This document shows, in pieces, positions 8,160 to 16,167 of a DNA stretch of 30,008 nucleotides. The stretch's first letter is position 1. Each line of letters starts with the position of its first letter. The notes under the pieces are model-generated. The model made no database searches and was not told the DNA's origin. It saw nothing but the letters and a program-made list of their open reading frames with translations. The position numbers and the translations under genes were made by a program. This stretch comes from CAZXVW01 sp964644025 (GTDB lineage Bacteria; Acidobacteriota; Terriglobia; Bryobacterales; Bryobacteraceae). The stretch covers positions 1 to 30,008 of the forward strand of contig CAZXVW010000028.1 of assembly GCA_964644025.1 (NCBI GenBank). The letters run 5' to 3'.

Positions 8160-9230
8160 ATGAAACCTGAAATTGACGGGACACTGAGCGGAGCCGCCGG
8201 GGCGAAAGTCACGGCGGTTGGGCTGGGGATGCTGGCCGCCCTGCTGGCGATTGGAAGCGGTTGCCGGCCGGCGCCCTCGGCACAGGTAGTGGTCTACACT
8301 TCGGTCGACGACGTCTTCTCCCGGCCGGTTGCCGAGCGCTTCCAGCAAGAGACCGGCATCCGGGTTCGCCTGGTGCCGGACACCGAAGAGACCAAGAGTA
8401 CCGGCCTGGTGAACCGGCTGATCGCGGAGAAGGATCGGCCGGTGGCGGACGTTTTCTGGAGTGGAGACCCGGTGCGCGCCGCGCTGCTCAAGGCGAAGGG
8501 CGTCACTGCCGCTTACCACTCGCCCCAGGCCCAGGGTTTGCCGGCGCTCTACAGCGACCCGGAAGGTCACTGGACCGGGTTCTCCGCCCGGGCGCGGGTA
8601 CTGATTTACAATACCGGGCTGGTGAAGAAGGGCGCCGAGCCACGCTCCGTGCTGGACCTGGTCACCCCGCGTTTCAAAGGCAAGGCGTGCATCGCTAACC
8701 CGCTGTTCGGCACCACCTCGATGCACGCGGCAGCGCTGTTCCAGGTGCTGGGAGAGGAGAAGGCCCGCCGGTTCTTCGAGGATTTCACCGCCAACGGCGG
8801 GGCCATTCTGTCCTCGAATGGCGAAGTCCGGCGCCGGGTGGCTGCGGGCGACTTCGCCGTGGGCATCACGGACACTGATGACGCTCACGTGGCGCTCACC
8901 GAGGGCAAGCCGGTTGGGGTTGTCTACCCGGATCAGGACGGCATGGGAACCCTGATCATCCCGAACGCGGCGGTACTCATCCAGGGCGGCCCGAACCCGG
9001 CGGGCGGGCGGAAGTTTGTCGACTACTTGCTGCGTCCGGAAACCGAGCGAGCGCTGGCTGAAAGTGAGGCGGCTCAGATGCCGGTGCGCCCCAGCGTCCC
9101 GGTACCCGCGGGTGTCCGCCCGTTGAGTGAAATTGTCCCGATGAAAGTTGACTACTCGTTGCTGGCGGTGAAGCTGGAGGAACTGAGCCGGGGCTTTCTC
9201 AAGCAGTGGGTTGACGCCAACCAGCCATGA
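8160..9230 (+). CDS. ABC transporter substrate-binding lipoprotein, Fe(III)/FbpA family
   Basis: 356 residues. A hydrophobic segment ends IGSGC at Cys35, a likely lipidation site although Gly at -3 is not ideal. The mature part begins with VVVYTSVDDVFSRPVAERF and contains FWSGDP (about 102-107), VLIYNTG, and a C-terminal helix FVDYLLRPETE, all typical of the FbpA/FutA family of periplasmic binding proteins. The adjacent Tyr-Tyr pair that binds iron in classical FbpA is absent anywhere in the sequence, so the ligand may not be ferric iron; phosphonate-, thiamine- or spermidine-like substrates are alternatives. It starts 9 nt after the barrel gene with a weak AGGT, and its last codons overlap the permease start by 4 nt (ATGA). 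These spacings point to one transcript. Confidence 0.85.
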   Translation: MKPEIDGTLSGAAGAKVTAVGLGMLAALLAIGSGCRPAPSAQVVVYTSVDDVFSRPVAERFQQETGIRVRLVPDTEETKSTGLVNRLIAEKDRPVADVFWSGDPVRAALLKAKGVTAAYHSPQAQGLPALYSDPEGHWTGFSARARVLIYNTGLVKKGAEPRSVLDLVTPRFKGKACIANPLFGTTSMHAAALFQVLGEEKARRFFEDFTANGGAILSSNGEVRRRVAAGDFAVGITDTDDAHVALTEGKPVGVVYPDQDGMGTLIIPNAAVLIQGGPNPAGGRKFVDYLLRPETERALAESEAAQMPVRPSVPVPAGVRPLSEIVPMKVDYSLLAVKLEELSRGFLKQWVDANQP

Positions 9231-10795
9231 TCTCCAGTGGGGTTGTGGAACGGCCCGGTGCATGGCGGGGCGCCGGGGTGATCGGGGGTTTGCTGTTGGC
9301 TGTCGCTCCGGCGTTTCCCCTGTTGTGGGTGCTGGGGGCGGAGGGCGCTCCGGCTGAGCTTGGTGCTGGTTTCTCCCGGGCACTGGGCCGCGGCCTGGAA
9401 ATCGCGCTGTACACCGCCGCGTTTTCACTCCTGACCGGCCTCCCGGCGGGAACCCTGGCCGGGCTGTACCGCTTCCCGTTGCGCCGGCCGCTGCTGGCAG
9501 CCCTGGCGGTCCCGTTGGTGGTCCCCTCGTTTCTCTGGGCAATCGGGCTGTCGATGTTTCGGATTGCGTTGGGGTGGCCGCCGGAAAGCCTGCTGTCGGG
9601 CCGTCCCGGGTGTGTGATCGCCTTCGCGGCCTTCGGCTTCCCCCTGGTGCTGTATGCAACGTTTTCCGCTGTGAGAGCGATCCCGGCCAGCCAGGTAGAG
9701 GCCGCGCGCCTGGCCGGGGGAGAGCGGGCCGTCGTGCGCTACGCCGCCGGGAGTGCCTTTCCAGTCGCGGCGGTGGCGGCGATGCTGGCGGGAGTGCTGA
9801 CTCTTGCCGACCCGGGGCCGGGGCAAATCCTTTCTTATCCGGGCGTGGCGACCGAGATTCTGACCAGTTTTTCGGCGCTGTATGATTTTGCGCTGGCCAC
9901 CAGACAGTGCACCGCGCTGGCGGCGGTGGTGCTCCTGCTGGCGGCACCGGTGGCTTGGTTGGCGGCGCCGCGGCTGGCGACTGGCCTGCTGGCCATCAAC
10001 ACCAGACCCGCCCCGTTGGCCCGCCGGGGATTCACCTCGTGGGTCAGTCCGGTTCTGCTGCTCGGGATGCTGGCACTGACCACGGCGATGCCCGCGGCAG
10101 GTCTGCTGGGGCCGCTGGCGGTGCGCTTTCCGCTTTCCCGCGCATTCGGGGAAGCGGCGCGGACCATCCCGAACACGGTTTTCTACGCCGCGGTGGCGGG
10201 AGTGGCGGCGAGCCTGCTCGGCTGCCTGCTGGCCCTCTGCGCCGGGCGGGAGAAACGCTGGCGGACCGTGCTGTTGGCCGGACTGGTGGTGGTGCTTTCC
10301 CTACCCCCGGCGCTCGGCGCGCTGGGAGTGATTCAGGCGGCCAGCCTGGCTCCGGCATGGCTCGATCCGCTGCTGCGCGGCCGTTTCCTGGTGGCCGTTG
10401 TGCTGGCGTTGCGGCTGTCCCCAGTGGCCACCGTGATCGCGATGCGCCGCGCCGGGAGCTTCGCGCCGTCCTGGGCCTGGGCGGCGGCCGTCCACTCGGT
10501 GCCGCTCGCGGTTTACCTGCGGCGGGTGGTTGGTCCGTTGCTGCTGCCGGCGGCCGCGCTCGGAGCGCTGTTGACGGCCCTGCTGGCCACCGCCGACGTG
10601 GGAACAGTGCTCCTGCTGCAGCCTCCGGGTGAGGCTTCCCTGCCGGTGACGATTTTCACCGTGATGGCGAATGCGCCGGAGGCTCTGGTGGCCTCGCTGT
10701 GCCTGCTCTACATTGCCGGCGCGGTGACGCTGTTGATGGTGGCCTGGCTACTGGTTGGGCGAGCGACATTTTCCTTTGGGGGGGAAGAGGCGTGA
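9227..10795 (+). CDS. ABC transporter permease, two fused membrane domains (FbpB/ThiP type)
   Basis: 522 residues, almost entirely hydrophobic, with about 12 membrane helices in two halves, the layout of FbpB/SfuB/ThiP permeases. The first half carries a recognisable EAA loop, VEAARLAGGERAVVRYAAG (about 157-175), which docks on the ATPase. The matching loop in the second half (AGSFAPSWAWAAAVHSVP) has lost the EAA-G pattern, as is common in one half of fused permeases. The ATG overlaps the stop of the binding protein (ATGA), and its own stop overlaps the GTG of the ATPase (GTGA), so translation is probably coupled. It moves whatever the 8160 lipoprotein binds across the inner membrane. Confidence 0.87.
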   Translation: MISSGVVERPGAWRGAGVIGGLLLAVAPAFPLLWVLGAEGAPAELGAGFSRALGRGLEIALYTAAFSLLTGLPAGTLAGLYRFPLRRPLLAALAVPLVVPSFLWAIGLSMFRIALGWPPESLLSGRPGCVIAFAAFGFPLVLYATFSAVRAIPASQVEAARLAGGERAVVRYAAGSAFPVAAVAAMLAGVLTLADPGPGQILSYPGVATEILTSFSALYDFALATRQCTALAAVVLLLAAPVAWLAAPRLATGLLAINTRPAPLARRGFTSWVSPVLLLGMLALTTAMPAAGLLGPLAVRFPLSRAFGEAARTIPNTVFYAAVAGVAASLLGCLLALCAGREKRWRTVLLAGLVVVLSLPPALGALGVIQAASLAPAWLDPLLRGRFLVAVVLALRLSPVATVIAMRRAGSFAPSWAWAAAVHSVPLAVYLRRVVGPLLLPAAALGALLTALLATADVGTVLLLQPPGEASLPVTIFTVMANAPEALVASLCLLYIAGAVTLLMVAWLLVGRATFSFGGEEA

Positions 10796-11544
10796 GTCCT
10801 ATCGTCCGGATCCAGGAGATCGCAAAGAACTATGGACGGGACTCCGTTTTTGCGCGAGTTTCACTGGAAATCGTTCCGCATCGGCATTTCGCCCTGCTGG
10901 GGCCTTCCGGCTGCGGAAAGTCAACGATCTTGCGGATCCTGGCCGGACTGGAGGCGCCGGATGCCGGCGAGGTGTGGATTCGCGGGCGGCTGGCGTCGGG
11001 GCCGGGACGCGTTGTGACTGCCGCTCACGAGCGCGGCATCGGGATGGTGTTCCAGGATCTGGCTCTCTGGCCGAACCTGACCGTCGAGCAGAACGTCTGG
11101 CTGGGTTTGTCGGGCGCGGCTCTTCCGCGCCACGAACGAAGGGCGCGTGTTGGCGAGGCGCTCCGCATCTGCGGCGTGGAGGCGCTGGCGAATCGGAAGC
11201 CCGCGGCCATCTCCGGCGGCCAGCAGCAGCGCGTGGCCCTGGCGCGGGCGCTGGCCGCCAGGCCGCAGTTGCTCTGCCTGGACGAGCCGTTCTCCGGGCT
11301 CGACATCGCGCTGAAAGCGCGGCTGCACGAGGAAATCCGCCGGTTGTGCGCCCAGTTCGGCGTCACACTCATTCTGGCTTCTCACGATCCGGTCGACGCG
11401 GCCGCGCTGTGCACGGACGCCGCTGTTCTGGAGAACGGCCGGATTCGGGAGCAGGGACCGCTCGAAGATCTCCTCCAGCAGCCCGCCTCAGAAACACTTC
11501 AGGTGTTTGCCGCTCAACTCCGCGGGCGCTTCCGGTCCTGCTGA
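10792..11544 (+). CDS. ABC transporter ATP-binding protein (FbpC/PotA-like)
   Basis: 250 residues. Walker A GPSGCGKST at 37-45, Q-loop Gln88 (MVFQDLALWPNLTV), signature SGGQQQR at 141-147, Walker B LCLDEP at 161-166 and switch histidine H198 (ASHDP) are all intact. The protein ends soon after the nucleotide-binding domain, without the C-terminal TOBE domain of FbpC or PotA, so it is a short member. The start is GTG at 10792: GGGGGGAAGAGG lies just before it, and it overlaps the permease stop. An upstream in-frame ATG inside the permease gene would add an unrelated N-terminus. It powers the importer encoded by the two preceding genes and is the last gene of the run. Confidence 0.92.
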   Translation: MSPIVRIQEIAKNYGRDSVFARVSLEIVPHRHFALLGPSGCGKSTILRILAGLEAPDAGEVWIRGRLASGPGRVVTAAHERGIGMVFQDLALWPNLTVEQNVWLGLSGAALPRHERRARVGEALRICGVEALANRKPAAISGGQQQRVALARALAARPQLLCLDEPFSGLDIALKARLHEEIRRLCAQFGVTLILASHDPVDAAALCTDAAVLENGRIREQGPLEDLLQQPASETLQVFAAQLRGRFRSC

Positions 11545-11550
11545 GCGAAC

Positions 11551-11574
11551 GGCGGCTTTCCGTGGAAGACCGCC
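11551..11574 (+). terminator. Hairpin after the ABC operon
   Basis: GGCGG (11551-11555) pairs with CCGCC (11570-11574). Between them TTTCC and GGAAG add five more pairs (one T-G) after a single mismatch. The hairpin is 6 nt after the ATPase stop. There is no T tract, so it may only stabilise the 3' end. Confidence 0.4.
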
Positions 11575-11620
11575 CGTGTCGCCGCGGCGGCAGGTGCTCT
11601 CGGCCGGGTGTTGGTGCTGG

Positions 11621-11626
11621 TATACT
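11621..11626 (+). promoter_or_regulatory. Putative extended -10 (TGG-TATACT) for the DUF2203 gene
   Basis: TATACT preceded by TGG gives an extended -10. It lies 54 nt before the ATG at 11681, in the gap after the ABC operon. No convincing -35 is visible. Confidence 0.4.
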
Positions 11627-11680
11627 CGGGGTGTTGACCGGCGGGGCCCAGGCCACGCGTGTGTCAGACCGGCTGGCCGG

Positions 11681-12121
11681 ATGGCGCGATACTTCACGCT
11701 TCGAGAAGCCGAAGAGTTGCTCCCGCAGCTCGAGGGGAAGCTTCGCCACGGCGTCGAAATGAAATCGGAGCTGGCACGGCAGGCAGCCGAACTGGAGGGG
11801 ATGAAAGAGCGCGTCGCGATGGCAGGGGGAGTCCTGCTGGACCAGGAGCGGTTCTCCCGCCTCCGGTCCCGCATTGAAGTTCTGGCGAAACGGCTGAAGG
11901 AGCTGATCGAGCAGATTCATGCCTCCGGTTGCCAGGTGAAGGATCTGGATACCGGAGTGCTGGATTTTCCAACGCTATACCGAGGTGAGGAAGTGATGCT
12001 CTGCTGGCGCCTCGGCGAGCCGCGTATTGGCTGGTGGCACGGCGTCCAGGACGGGTTTCGGGGCCGCAAAGAGATCGGCCAGGATTTCCTGGACAACCAC
12101 CGGGGTGAGGCGCCGTCTTGA
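11681..12121 (+). CDS. DUF2203 family protein
   Basis: 146 residues, soluble. It begins MARYFTLREAEELLPQLEGK, has a long helical (coiled-coil-like) first half, then the family pattern GCQVKDLDTGVLDFPTLY, EVMLCWRLGEPRIGWWH and GFRGRKEI. This matches DUF2203, small proteins of unknown function, at their usual length. The ATG at 11681 is chosen because the family's N-terminal motif starts there, although no clear RBS precedes it; the in-frame extension upstream falls inside the ABC gene. miaB follows after 80 nt with its own -10-like element. No function can be given. Confidence 0.8.
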   Translation: MARYFTLREAEELLPQLEGKLRHGVEMKSELARQAAELEGMKERVAMAGGVLLDQERFSRLRSRIEVLAKRLKELIEQIHASGCQVKDLDTGVLDFPTLYRGEEVMLCWRLGEPRIGWWHGVQDGFRGRKEIGQDFLDNHRGEAPS

Positions 12122-12179
12122 ATCGGCGCGGCTTGCACGGCCGCCCGCCTCTGGCGCGCTTTTGCCGTGGGTTCACCGA

Positions 12180-12185
12180 TATAAT
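12180..12185 (+). promoter_or_regulatory. Putative -10 element TATAAT for miaB
   Basis: A perfect TATAAT ends 16 nt before the miaB ATG, which would leave a leader of only about 9-10 nt. No good -35 is seen at 16-18 nt upstream. Confidence 0.45.
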
Positions 12186-12201
12186 GGAATAAAGCTCTCT
12201 G

Positions 12202-13611
12202 ATGAAAACCTTCTACATCGAGACGTTCGGGTGCCAGATGAACGTGCACGACTCCGAAAAGGTGTCCGGCACGCTCCTGGCGCGGGGTTATCGCCCGGTG
12301 GATTCACCCGAACAGGCGAGCCTGGTGTTGTATAACACCTGCAGCATCCGGAGCAAAGCCGAGCAAAAGGTTTACAGCCGCCTCCAGCAATTCCGCCACC
12401 AGGCAGACGAGGGGAAGCTATTTGCCGTGCTCGGCTGCGTCGCCCAGCAGGAGGGAGAACGGATTTTCCAGCGTGCTCCGCACGTGAGCCTGGTCTGTGG
12501 ATCGGCCAGCTACGGGAGGCTCGGCGAACTGCTGGCGCGGCTGGAGGCCGGTGAGCGGAGAGTCACGGCGCTGGAACTGGCGCCCACCGATCCCTTTGAA
12601 ACGCCGTATGCCCGGCGGTTGCACCCATACCGTGCCTTCCTCACCATCATCGAGGGCTGTGACAAGTCCTGCGCCTACTGCGTAGTGCCTCTCACGCGGG
12701 GGCCCGAACGGAGCCGCAGCAGCCGCAGCATCCTGGAGGAGGCGGCCCGGCTCGCGGCCTCCGGGTACACCGAGATCACACTCCTTGGGCAGAACGTCAA
12801 CAGCTACCGCGATCCTTCGCCTGCGCGCTGGGATTTCGCCACGCTGCTCGCCCGCGTCGCGGAGATCCCGGGCCTCCGGCGCGTGCGGTTCACGACTTCG
12901 CATCCACGGGACTTTCGGCGGGAAATTGTCCAGGCGATCGACGAGAACGAAACGTTGTGCAATCACGTTCACCTGCCGGTTCAGTCCGGTTCGGACTTCG
13001 TACTGGAGCGCATGCAACGGCTCTACAGCCGGGATCGCTACCTGCGCTGCATCGAATGGATTCGCGGCGCCCGCCGCCCGATCGCCATCACCACCGACGT
13101 GATCGTCGGCTTTCCCGGCGAGACGGAAGCTGATTTCCAGGACACTCTGTCTCTGATCGAAGAAGTCGAGTTCGACGCAATGTTCAGCTTCAAGTATTCC
13201 GCGCGGCCGAACACCGCGGCGCTGGAGTTAGATGGCCAGGTGCCGGAGAAGGAAAAGGGGCGGCGTCTGACGATTTTGCTGGAAAAACAACGGGCCATCC
13301 AGATTCGCCGAAACACCGCCCTGGTGGGGACCACGCAGGAGGTCCTGGTGGAACGTTACAACCCGTCCAAGGGTCAATGGGTGGGGCACACTTCGGACAA
13401 CCGCACGCTGAATTTTATCCATCCCACCGCCGGGGAGGGGTCTCTGCTCGGCCGGTACGTCAAAGTCCGGGTTACCCGCTCGGGCCCCAACTCGCTGGCC
13501 GGCGAGGCGCTCTGCGATGAGGCTGCGCCGGCCTGGCCGGAGCAGCGCCGGCCGTGGGGTGCCGCCATGGAAGACCGCCGCGCCTCACCTGCGGCGGCCC
13601 GGAGCTGCTGA
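12202..13611 (+). CDS. miaB: tRNA-2-methylthio-N6-dimethylallyladenosine synthase MiaB
   Basis: 469 residues. MiaB adds a methylthio group to i6A37 of tRNAs reading UNN codons, using two [4Fe-4S] clusters and S-adenosylmethionine. The N-terminal MTTase domain has the three cluster cysteines C11 (TFGCQMN), C47 (YNTCSIR) and C79 (LGCVAQ). The radical-SAM motif is C153-x3-C157-x2-C160 in EGCDKSCAYCVVP. The MiaB-type segments TLLGQNVNSY and SGSDFVLERM follow, and a TRAM RNA-binding domain spans about 373-440. The last 25 or so residues form an unconserved basic tail. The 'NVNSY' segment and TRAM sequence favour MiaB over the related MtaB or RimO. No Shine-Dalgarno precedes the ATG. The next gene starts 19 nt downstream, so the two are probably cotranscribed. 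Confidence 0.94.
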   Translation: MKTFYIETFGCQMNVHDSEKVSGTLLARGYRPVDSPEQASLVLYNTCSIRSKAEQKVYSRLQQFRHQADEGKLFAVLGCVAQQEGERIFQRAPHVSLVCGSASYGRLGELLARLEAGERRVTALELAPTDPFETPYARRLHPYRAFLTIIEGCDKSCAYCVVPLTRGPERSRSSRSILEEAARLAASGYTEITLLGQNVNSYRDPSPARWDFATLLARVAEIPGLRRVRFTTSHPRDFRREIVQAIDENETLCNHVHLPVQSGSDFVLERMQRLYSRDRYLRCIEWIRGARRPIAITTDVIVGFPGETEADFQDTLSLIEEVEFDAMFSFKYSARPNTAALELDGQVPEKEKGRRLTILLEKQRAIQIRRNTALVGTTQEVLVERYNPSKGQWVGHTSDNRTLNFIHPTAGEGSLLGRYVKVRVTRSGPNSLAGEALCDEAAPAWPEQRRPWGAAMEDRRASPAAARSC

Positions 13612-13630
13612 CCGGAGAAAGGGAACAGCA

Positions 13631-14116
13631 ATGGAAGTCGAAATGAAAATCCGGGGTCTGATGATGGACCCGGTCACCAACATGCCCATCGTCATCCTGA
13701 AAGACGTCAAGGGCAGTAGCATTCTTCCCATCTGGGTCGGAATTTATGAAGCCAATGCCATCGCGCTGGAGATCGAGAAGGTCGCCACTCCTCGGCCCAT
13801 GACGCACGACCTCATTCGCACGTTGCTCCACGGCCTGGAAACGTCGGTCAAGAAGATCGTGGTGAACGAACTGAAAGATGACACGTTCTATGCCATGATC
13901 TGGCTGGAAAAAGACGGGCGGCTGATCAGTGTGGATAGCCGTCCGAGCGACGCCCTCGCGGTGGCGCTCCGCCTGGATTGCCCCATCTACGTCGAAGATA
14001 CCGTGCTCAACTCCTCCAAGGTGGCCGGCTCGGTGTCCGAGAAGATCAACAATGAAGAACTCCGGCGCTGGCTCGAAGGTCTCAACGACGAGGACCTGGG
14101 CCGTTACAAGATGTAA
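13631..14116 (+). CDS. Bifunctional nuclease domain protein (BFN/DUF151)
   Basis: 161 residues, cytoplasmic. Starts MEVEMKIRGLMMDP and carries the DUF151 pattern: ILPIWVGIYEANAIALEIE, RPMTHDLIRTLL, FYAMIWLEKDGRLISVDSRPSDALAVALR and a C-terminal acidic helix. Family members have been reported to cleave RNA and DNA, and some are stress-linked, but physiological roles are mostly unsettled. Length is normal. A good ribosome site (GGAGAAAGGGA) lies just before the ATG. The 19-nt gap after miaB suggests one transcript; this neighbourhood of RNA-modifying and nuclease functions is consistent with an RNA-related role, as inference only. Confidence 0.88.
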   Translation: MEVEMKIRGLMMDPVTNMPIVILKDVKGSSILPIWVGIYEANAIALEIEKVATPRPMTHDLIRTLLHGLETSVKKIVVNELKDDTFYAMIWLEKDGRLISVDSRPSDALAVALRLDCPIYVEDTVLNSSKVAGSVSEKINNEELRRWLEGLNDEDLGRYKM

Positions 14117-14130
14117 GCGCCACGGTTTTC

Positions 14131-14158
14131 AATCCGACGGATTCCCTCCAAACTGGAG
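14131..14158 (+). terminator. Twin small hairpins after the DUF151 gene
   Basis: AATCC-gac-GGATT (14131-14143) is followed immediately by CTCCA-aac-TGGAG (14146-14158), each with five perfect pairs and a 3-nt loop. They lie 14 nt after the stop. No T tract follows, so termination is only possible. Confidence 0.3.
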
Positions 14159-14183
14159 AGACCTTCCATGCCGGCCCCGGCAG

Positions 14184-14219
14184 AATTGCATTTGCGGTGC
14201 CTGGCCGGGCCGCGCAATT
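14184..14219 (+). other. Long-range stem-loop in the gap before 14292
   Basis: AATTGC (14184-14189) pairs with GCAATT (14214-14219), and inside it GCGG (14194-14197) pairs with CCGC (14210-14213), with a one-sided ATTT bulge. It may be the real end signal of the miaB-DUF151 transcript or a leader structure for the gene starting at 14292. Confidence 0.35.
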
Positions 14220-14291
14220 GACAAACAAACCCGCTGCACCGGCGCAAGAGAGGGTGACAAATCCCCTCCGGGCCGGTATCAGATAATAAGG

Positions 14292-14363
14292 ATGCGTGAA
14301 AGATGCGAGATCGGGAACTGGTGGCGGCTCGCGGCGCTCAGCGTGCTGATCGTGGCCGGCGTC
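14292..14363 (+). CDS. N-terminal fragment of a probable membrane or secreted protein, lost in gap
   Basis: An ATG at 14292 opens 24 residues: MRERCEIGNWWRLAALSVLI then VAGV, a charged start followed by a hydrophobic helix, as in a signal anchor or signal peptide. It runs into the N run at 14364. After the gap one plus frame continues from FSWILTRSQSRGEEANL but overlaps the end of the minus-strand TPR gene, so continuity cannot be shown. GATAAT lies 4 nt before the ATG. It may be a small membrane protein, or chance. Confidence 0.3.
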
Positions 14364-14463
14364 NNNNNNNNNNNNNNNNNNNNNNNNNNNNNNNNNNNNN
14401 NNNNNNNNNNNNNNNNNNNNNNNNNNNNNNNNNNNNNNNNNNNNNNNNNNNNNNNNNNNNNNN
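14364..14463. other. Assembly gap (100 N)
   Basis: Exactly 100 undetermined bases, a conventional placeholder for a gap of unknown size. It hides whatever follows the reading frame begun at 14292. Confidence 0.97.
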
Positions 14464-14531
14464 TTCAGTTGGATTCTGACCCGCAGCCAGAGCCGCGGGG
14501 AGGAGGCCAATCTGGATTCCTTTACAAGCTC

Positions 14532-15791
14532 TTATCGCCGCGTCGGTCGCCGTTTCGGCGGTGGCGGCCAGCCCCTGACCTTGGCCCGCTCGCAGTCGAA
14601 TCCCAGGTTGAACGGCTTCAGGGTGAATCGCTGCGGGATGCACTGGAAATTCAGCACGGTGCCCCGCGGCGCCGGGTAGCGGAATGCCTCGTCCAGCTTC
14701 AGCGTGACTTCGCGCGTGTTCCGGTCAGATAGTCCCAGCACCAGGGTATCGGGACGCTGAGCTGGACTCTGGGCGATCAGGTAGCCGCGTAGCTCGGGCA
14801 TCGCGGTGTTTTTCACCTGGCTGTTGAAATACTCGGTGCCGTTCGGGGCAGTGAGCTGTTTTTTCACGCTGAGCCAGAGGGCGAGCTTGGGATTCTCTCT
14901 CTTGAGCTTCTCCTCTTTCTCAATTTCGATCTGCTCTTTCGACTTGATCACGAGGTTCGCGGGCGCGAACGCGCTCTTCTTGGCCATCGCGATGAGGTCA
15001 TCCAGCCCGCTCTCGTCGCCGTGGAATCCAACGTAAATCTTGCGCAGGTATTCGTCGAGCTTCTTCCGTCCCGCTTCGGCCATCTCTCCCGGCCCGGTAT
15101 AGTTCGCCGCCCGGGCGAAGTGGAAAAAAGCCTCGGCTTGCTTGCTGGGATCACGCTGGGCGAGGATCACCGTTCCGAGCCAATAGGAAACCTGCCCGTT
15201 GTTGGGGTTGATCTTCAAGGTTTCACGAAACTCTTTCTCGGCTGTGGCATTGTCCTTCCGGTTCATCGCAATCCAGCCGAGCGTCTGGTGGGCCAGAACC
15301 AGCAACGCATCCTTTTGCTTCTTCCAGTCCGCATCGGAAATCTTGGCCGGCTTTTGCATGGCCGATACTTCCTGGATCAGCGCCTTGGCGCACTTCTCTC
15401 CCGTGGCGAGGTGCTCGGCATCGGTCTTGCCCATTGTCGTGGTGAGCGAGGTGATGAAGTACAGCCCCTGGATGTTCTTCGGGTTGATTTTCAGGATCTG
15501 CAAGGCCGCGTCATACATCTTGTCCGCCTGCTTGAGCTTCTGGTAGGTCTGCGCGTACATGAGGTAGATCGGTTCCTTGAACTTCGTTTCCGGATACTTC
15601 TGCATGTAGGTATCCAGCAGTTGCAGCTTCTTGTTGGCGTCCTGTTCCTTGAGGATCGAGTTATAGAGGTCGTACTCCGCCCTGTCCTTCCACGGGCTTT
15701 TCTGCTGCGTCTGTTGCTGGCCCCAGGCGGCGCCAGCGAGCAGCGCGACCAGAGCCGCTACAGTTACCTTTGAAACAAGCTTTACCAGCAC
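14532..15791 (-). CDS. Secreted tetratricopeptide-repeat protein
   Basis: 419 residues starting at GTG (15791) with AGGAGG at 15803-15798, 6 nt upstream. Signal peptide at about 1-24 (MLVKLVSKVTVAALVALLAGAA-WGQ). The mature part is helical and contains TPR-like repeats: LQLLDTYMQKYPETKFKEPI, MYDAALQILKINPKN, QTLGWIAMNRKDNATAEKEF and ETLKINPNNGQVSYWLGTVI. A charged helix (EQIEIEKEEKLKRENPKLAL, about residues 290) and an Arg/Pro-rich tail follow. Such periplasmic TPR proteins are abundant in Acidobacteriota and serve as protein-interaction scaffolds; the partner is unknown. It is divergent from the symporter gene and has a plausible promoter and a 5' hairpin. Confidence 0.83.
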   Translation of the reverse strand: MLVKLVSKVTVAALVALLAGAAWGQQQTQQKSPWKDRAEYDLYNSILKEQDANKKLQLLDTYMQKYPETKFKEPIYLMYAQTYQKLKQADKMYDAALQILKINPKNIQGLYFITSLTTTMGKTDAEHLATGEKCAKALIQEVSAMQKPAKISDADWKKQKDALLVLAHQTLGWIAMNRKDNATAEKEFRETLKINPNNGQVSYWLGTVILAQRDPSKQAEAFFHFARAANYTGPGEMAEAGRKKLDEYLRKIYVGFHGDESGLDDLIAMAKKSAFAPANLVIKSKEQIEIEKEEKLKRENPKLALWLSVKKQLTAPNGTEYFNSQVKNTAMPELRGYLIAQSPAQRPDTLVLGLSDRNTREVTLKLDEAFRYPAPRGTVLNFQCIPQRFTLKPFNLGFDCERAKVRGWPPPPKRRPTRR

Positions 15792-15843
15792 TAGTGGCCT
15801 CCTGAAAAACTAACGAATTGGTTGTCAGCCGCGCACGGCTCCG

Positions 15844-15867
15844 GCGCCCGACACTACTTCCGGGCGC
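15844..15867 (-). other. Hairpin in the 5' leader of the TPR gene
   Basis: GCGCCCG (15844-15850) and CGGGCGC (15861-15867) pair perfectly around a 10-nt loop; a G-T and a C-G pair extend the stem. On the minus strand it sits between the predicted start of transcription (about 15901) and the ribosome site, so it may shape translation or mRNA stability. Confidence 0.4.
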
Positions 15868-15907
15868 TGTCGAGAATCTCAATACACGAAAGAACTTGCA
15901 ATTGCGG

Positions 15908-15940
15908 AGTATAGCCGAATCCGGCACCGCCCCGCAACCA
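15908..15940 (-). promoter_or_regulatory. Putative promoter of the TPR gene
   Basis: On the minus strand TTGCGG precedes TATACT (15913 to 15908) by 18 nt, resembling a housekeeping -35/-10 pair. It would give a leader of about 110 nt that contains the 15844-15867 hairpin. Confidence 0.4.
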
Positions 15941-16145
15941 TTGCCCAGTACGCCGTCTGATGAGACCGGCGTCCCCGGCCCGCCCGGGCCAAATGGCCCA
16001 CCGAAACCGCCTCGCCTGGCAAGCCCCGTACTGTCCCGCAGCCTGTTTCGGCGGGGCTGGCCTCGATTCCGGCGCCAAGAGGTTGCCGGTCCGTATGGTT
16101 AGATGTGCGAGGGCTGGAAATTGTTTCGTCGCCACGGCTGCCGAA

Positions 16146-16151
16146 TATGCT
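16146..16151 (+). promoter_or_regulatory. Putative -10 element TATGCT for the symporter gene
   Basis: TATGCTAGAA here matches the same ten bases upstream of the M14 gene (860-869). It ends 16 nt before the ATG at 16168, leaving a leader of about 10 nt. It also overlaps an upstream in-frame ATG at 16147, which argues against that codon as the start. No clear -35. The rest of 15941-16145 shows no gene; it holds an inverted repeat AGCCCCG/CGGGGCT at 16022-16058. Confidence 0.42.
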
Positions 16152-16167
16152 AGAATCCCGGAATTCC

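Noticed and set aside
7920..9947. A 675-codon open frame on the minus strand opposite the barrel and ABC genes
   Set aside because: It lies antisense to three well-supported genes, its translation is Arg/Pro/Gly-rich with no domain, and such frames are common in GC-rich DNA.
14218..14223. Consensus TTGACA as a -35 element
   Set aside because: The bases 16-18 nt downstream (around GGCGCA) do not resemble a -10.
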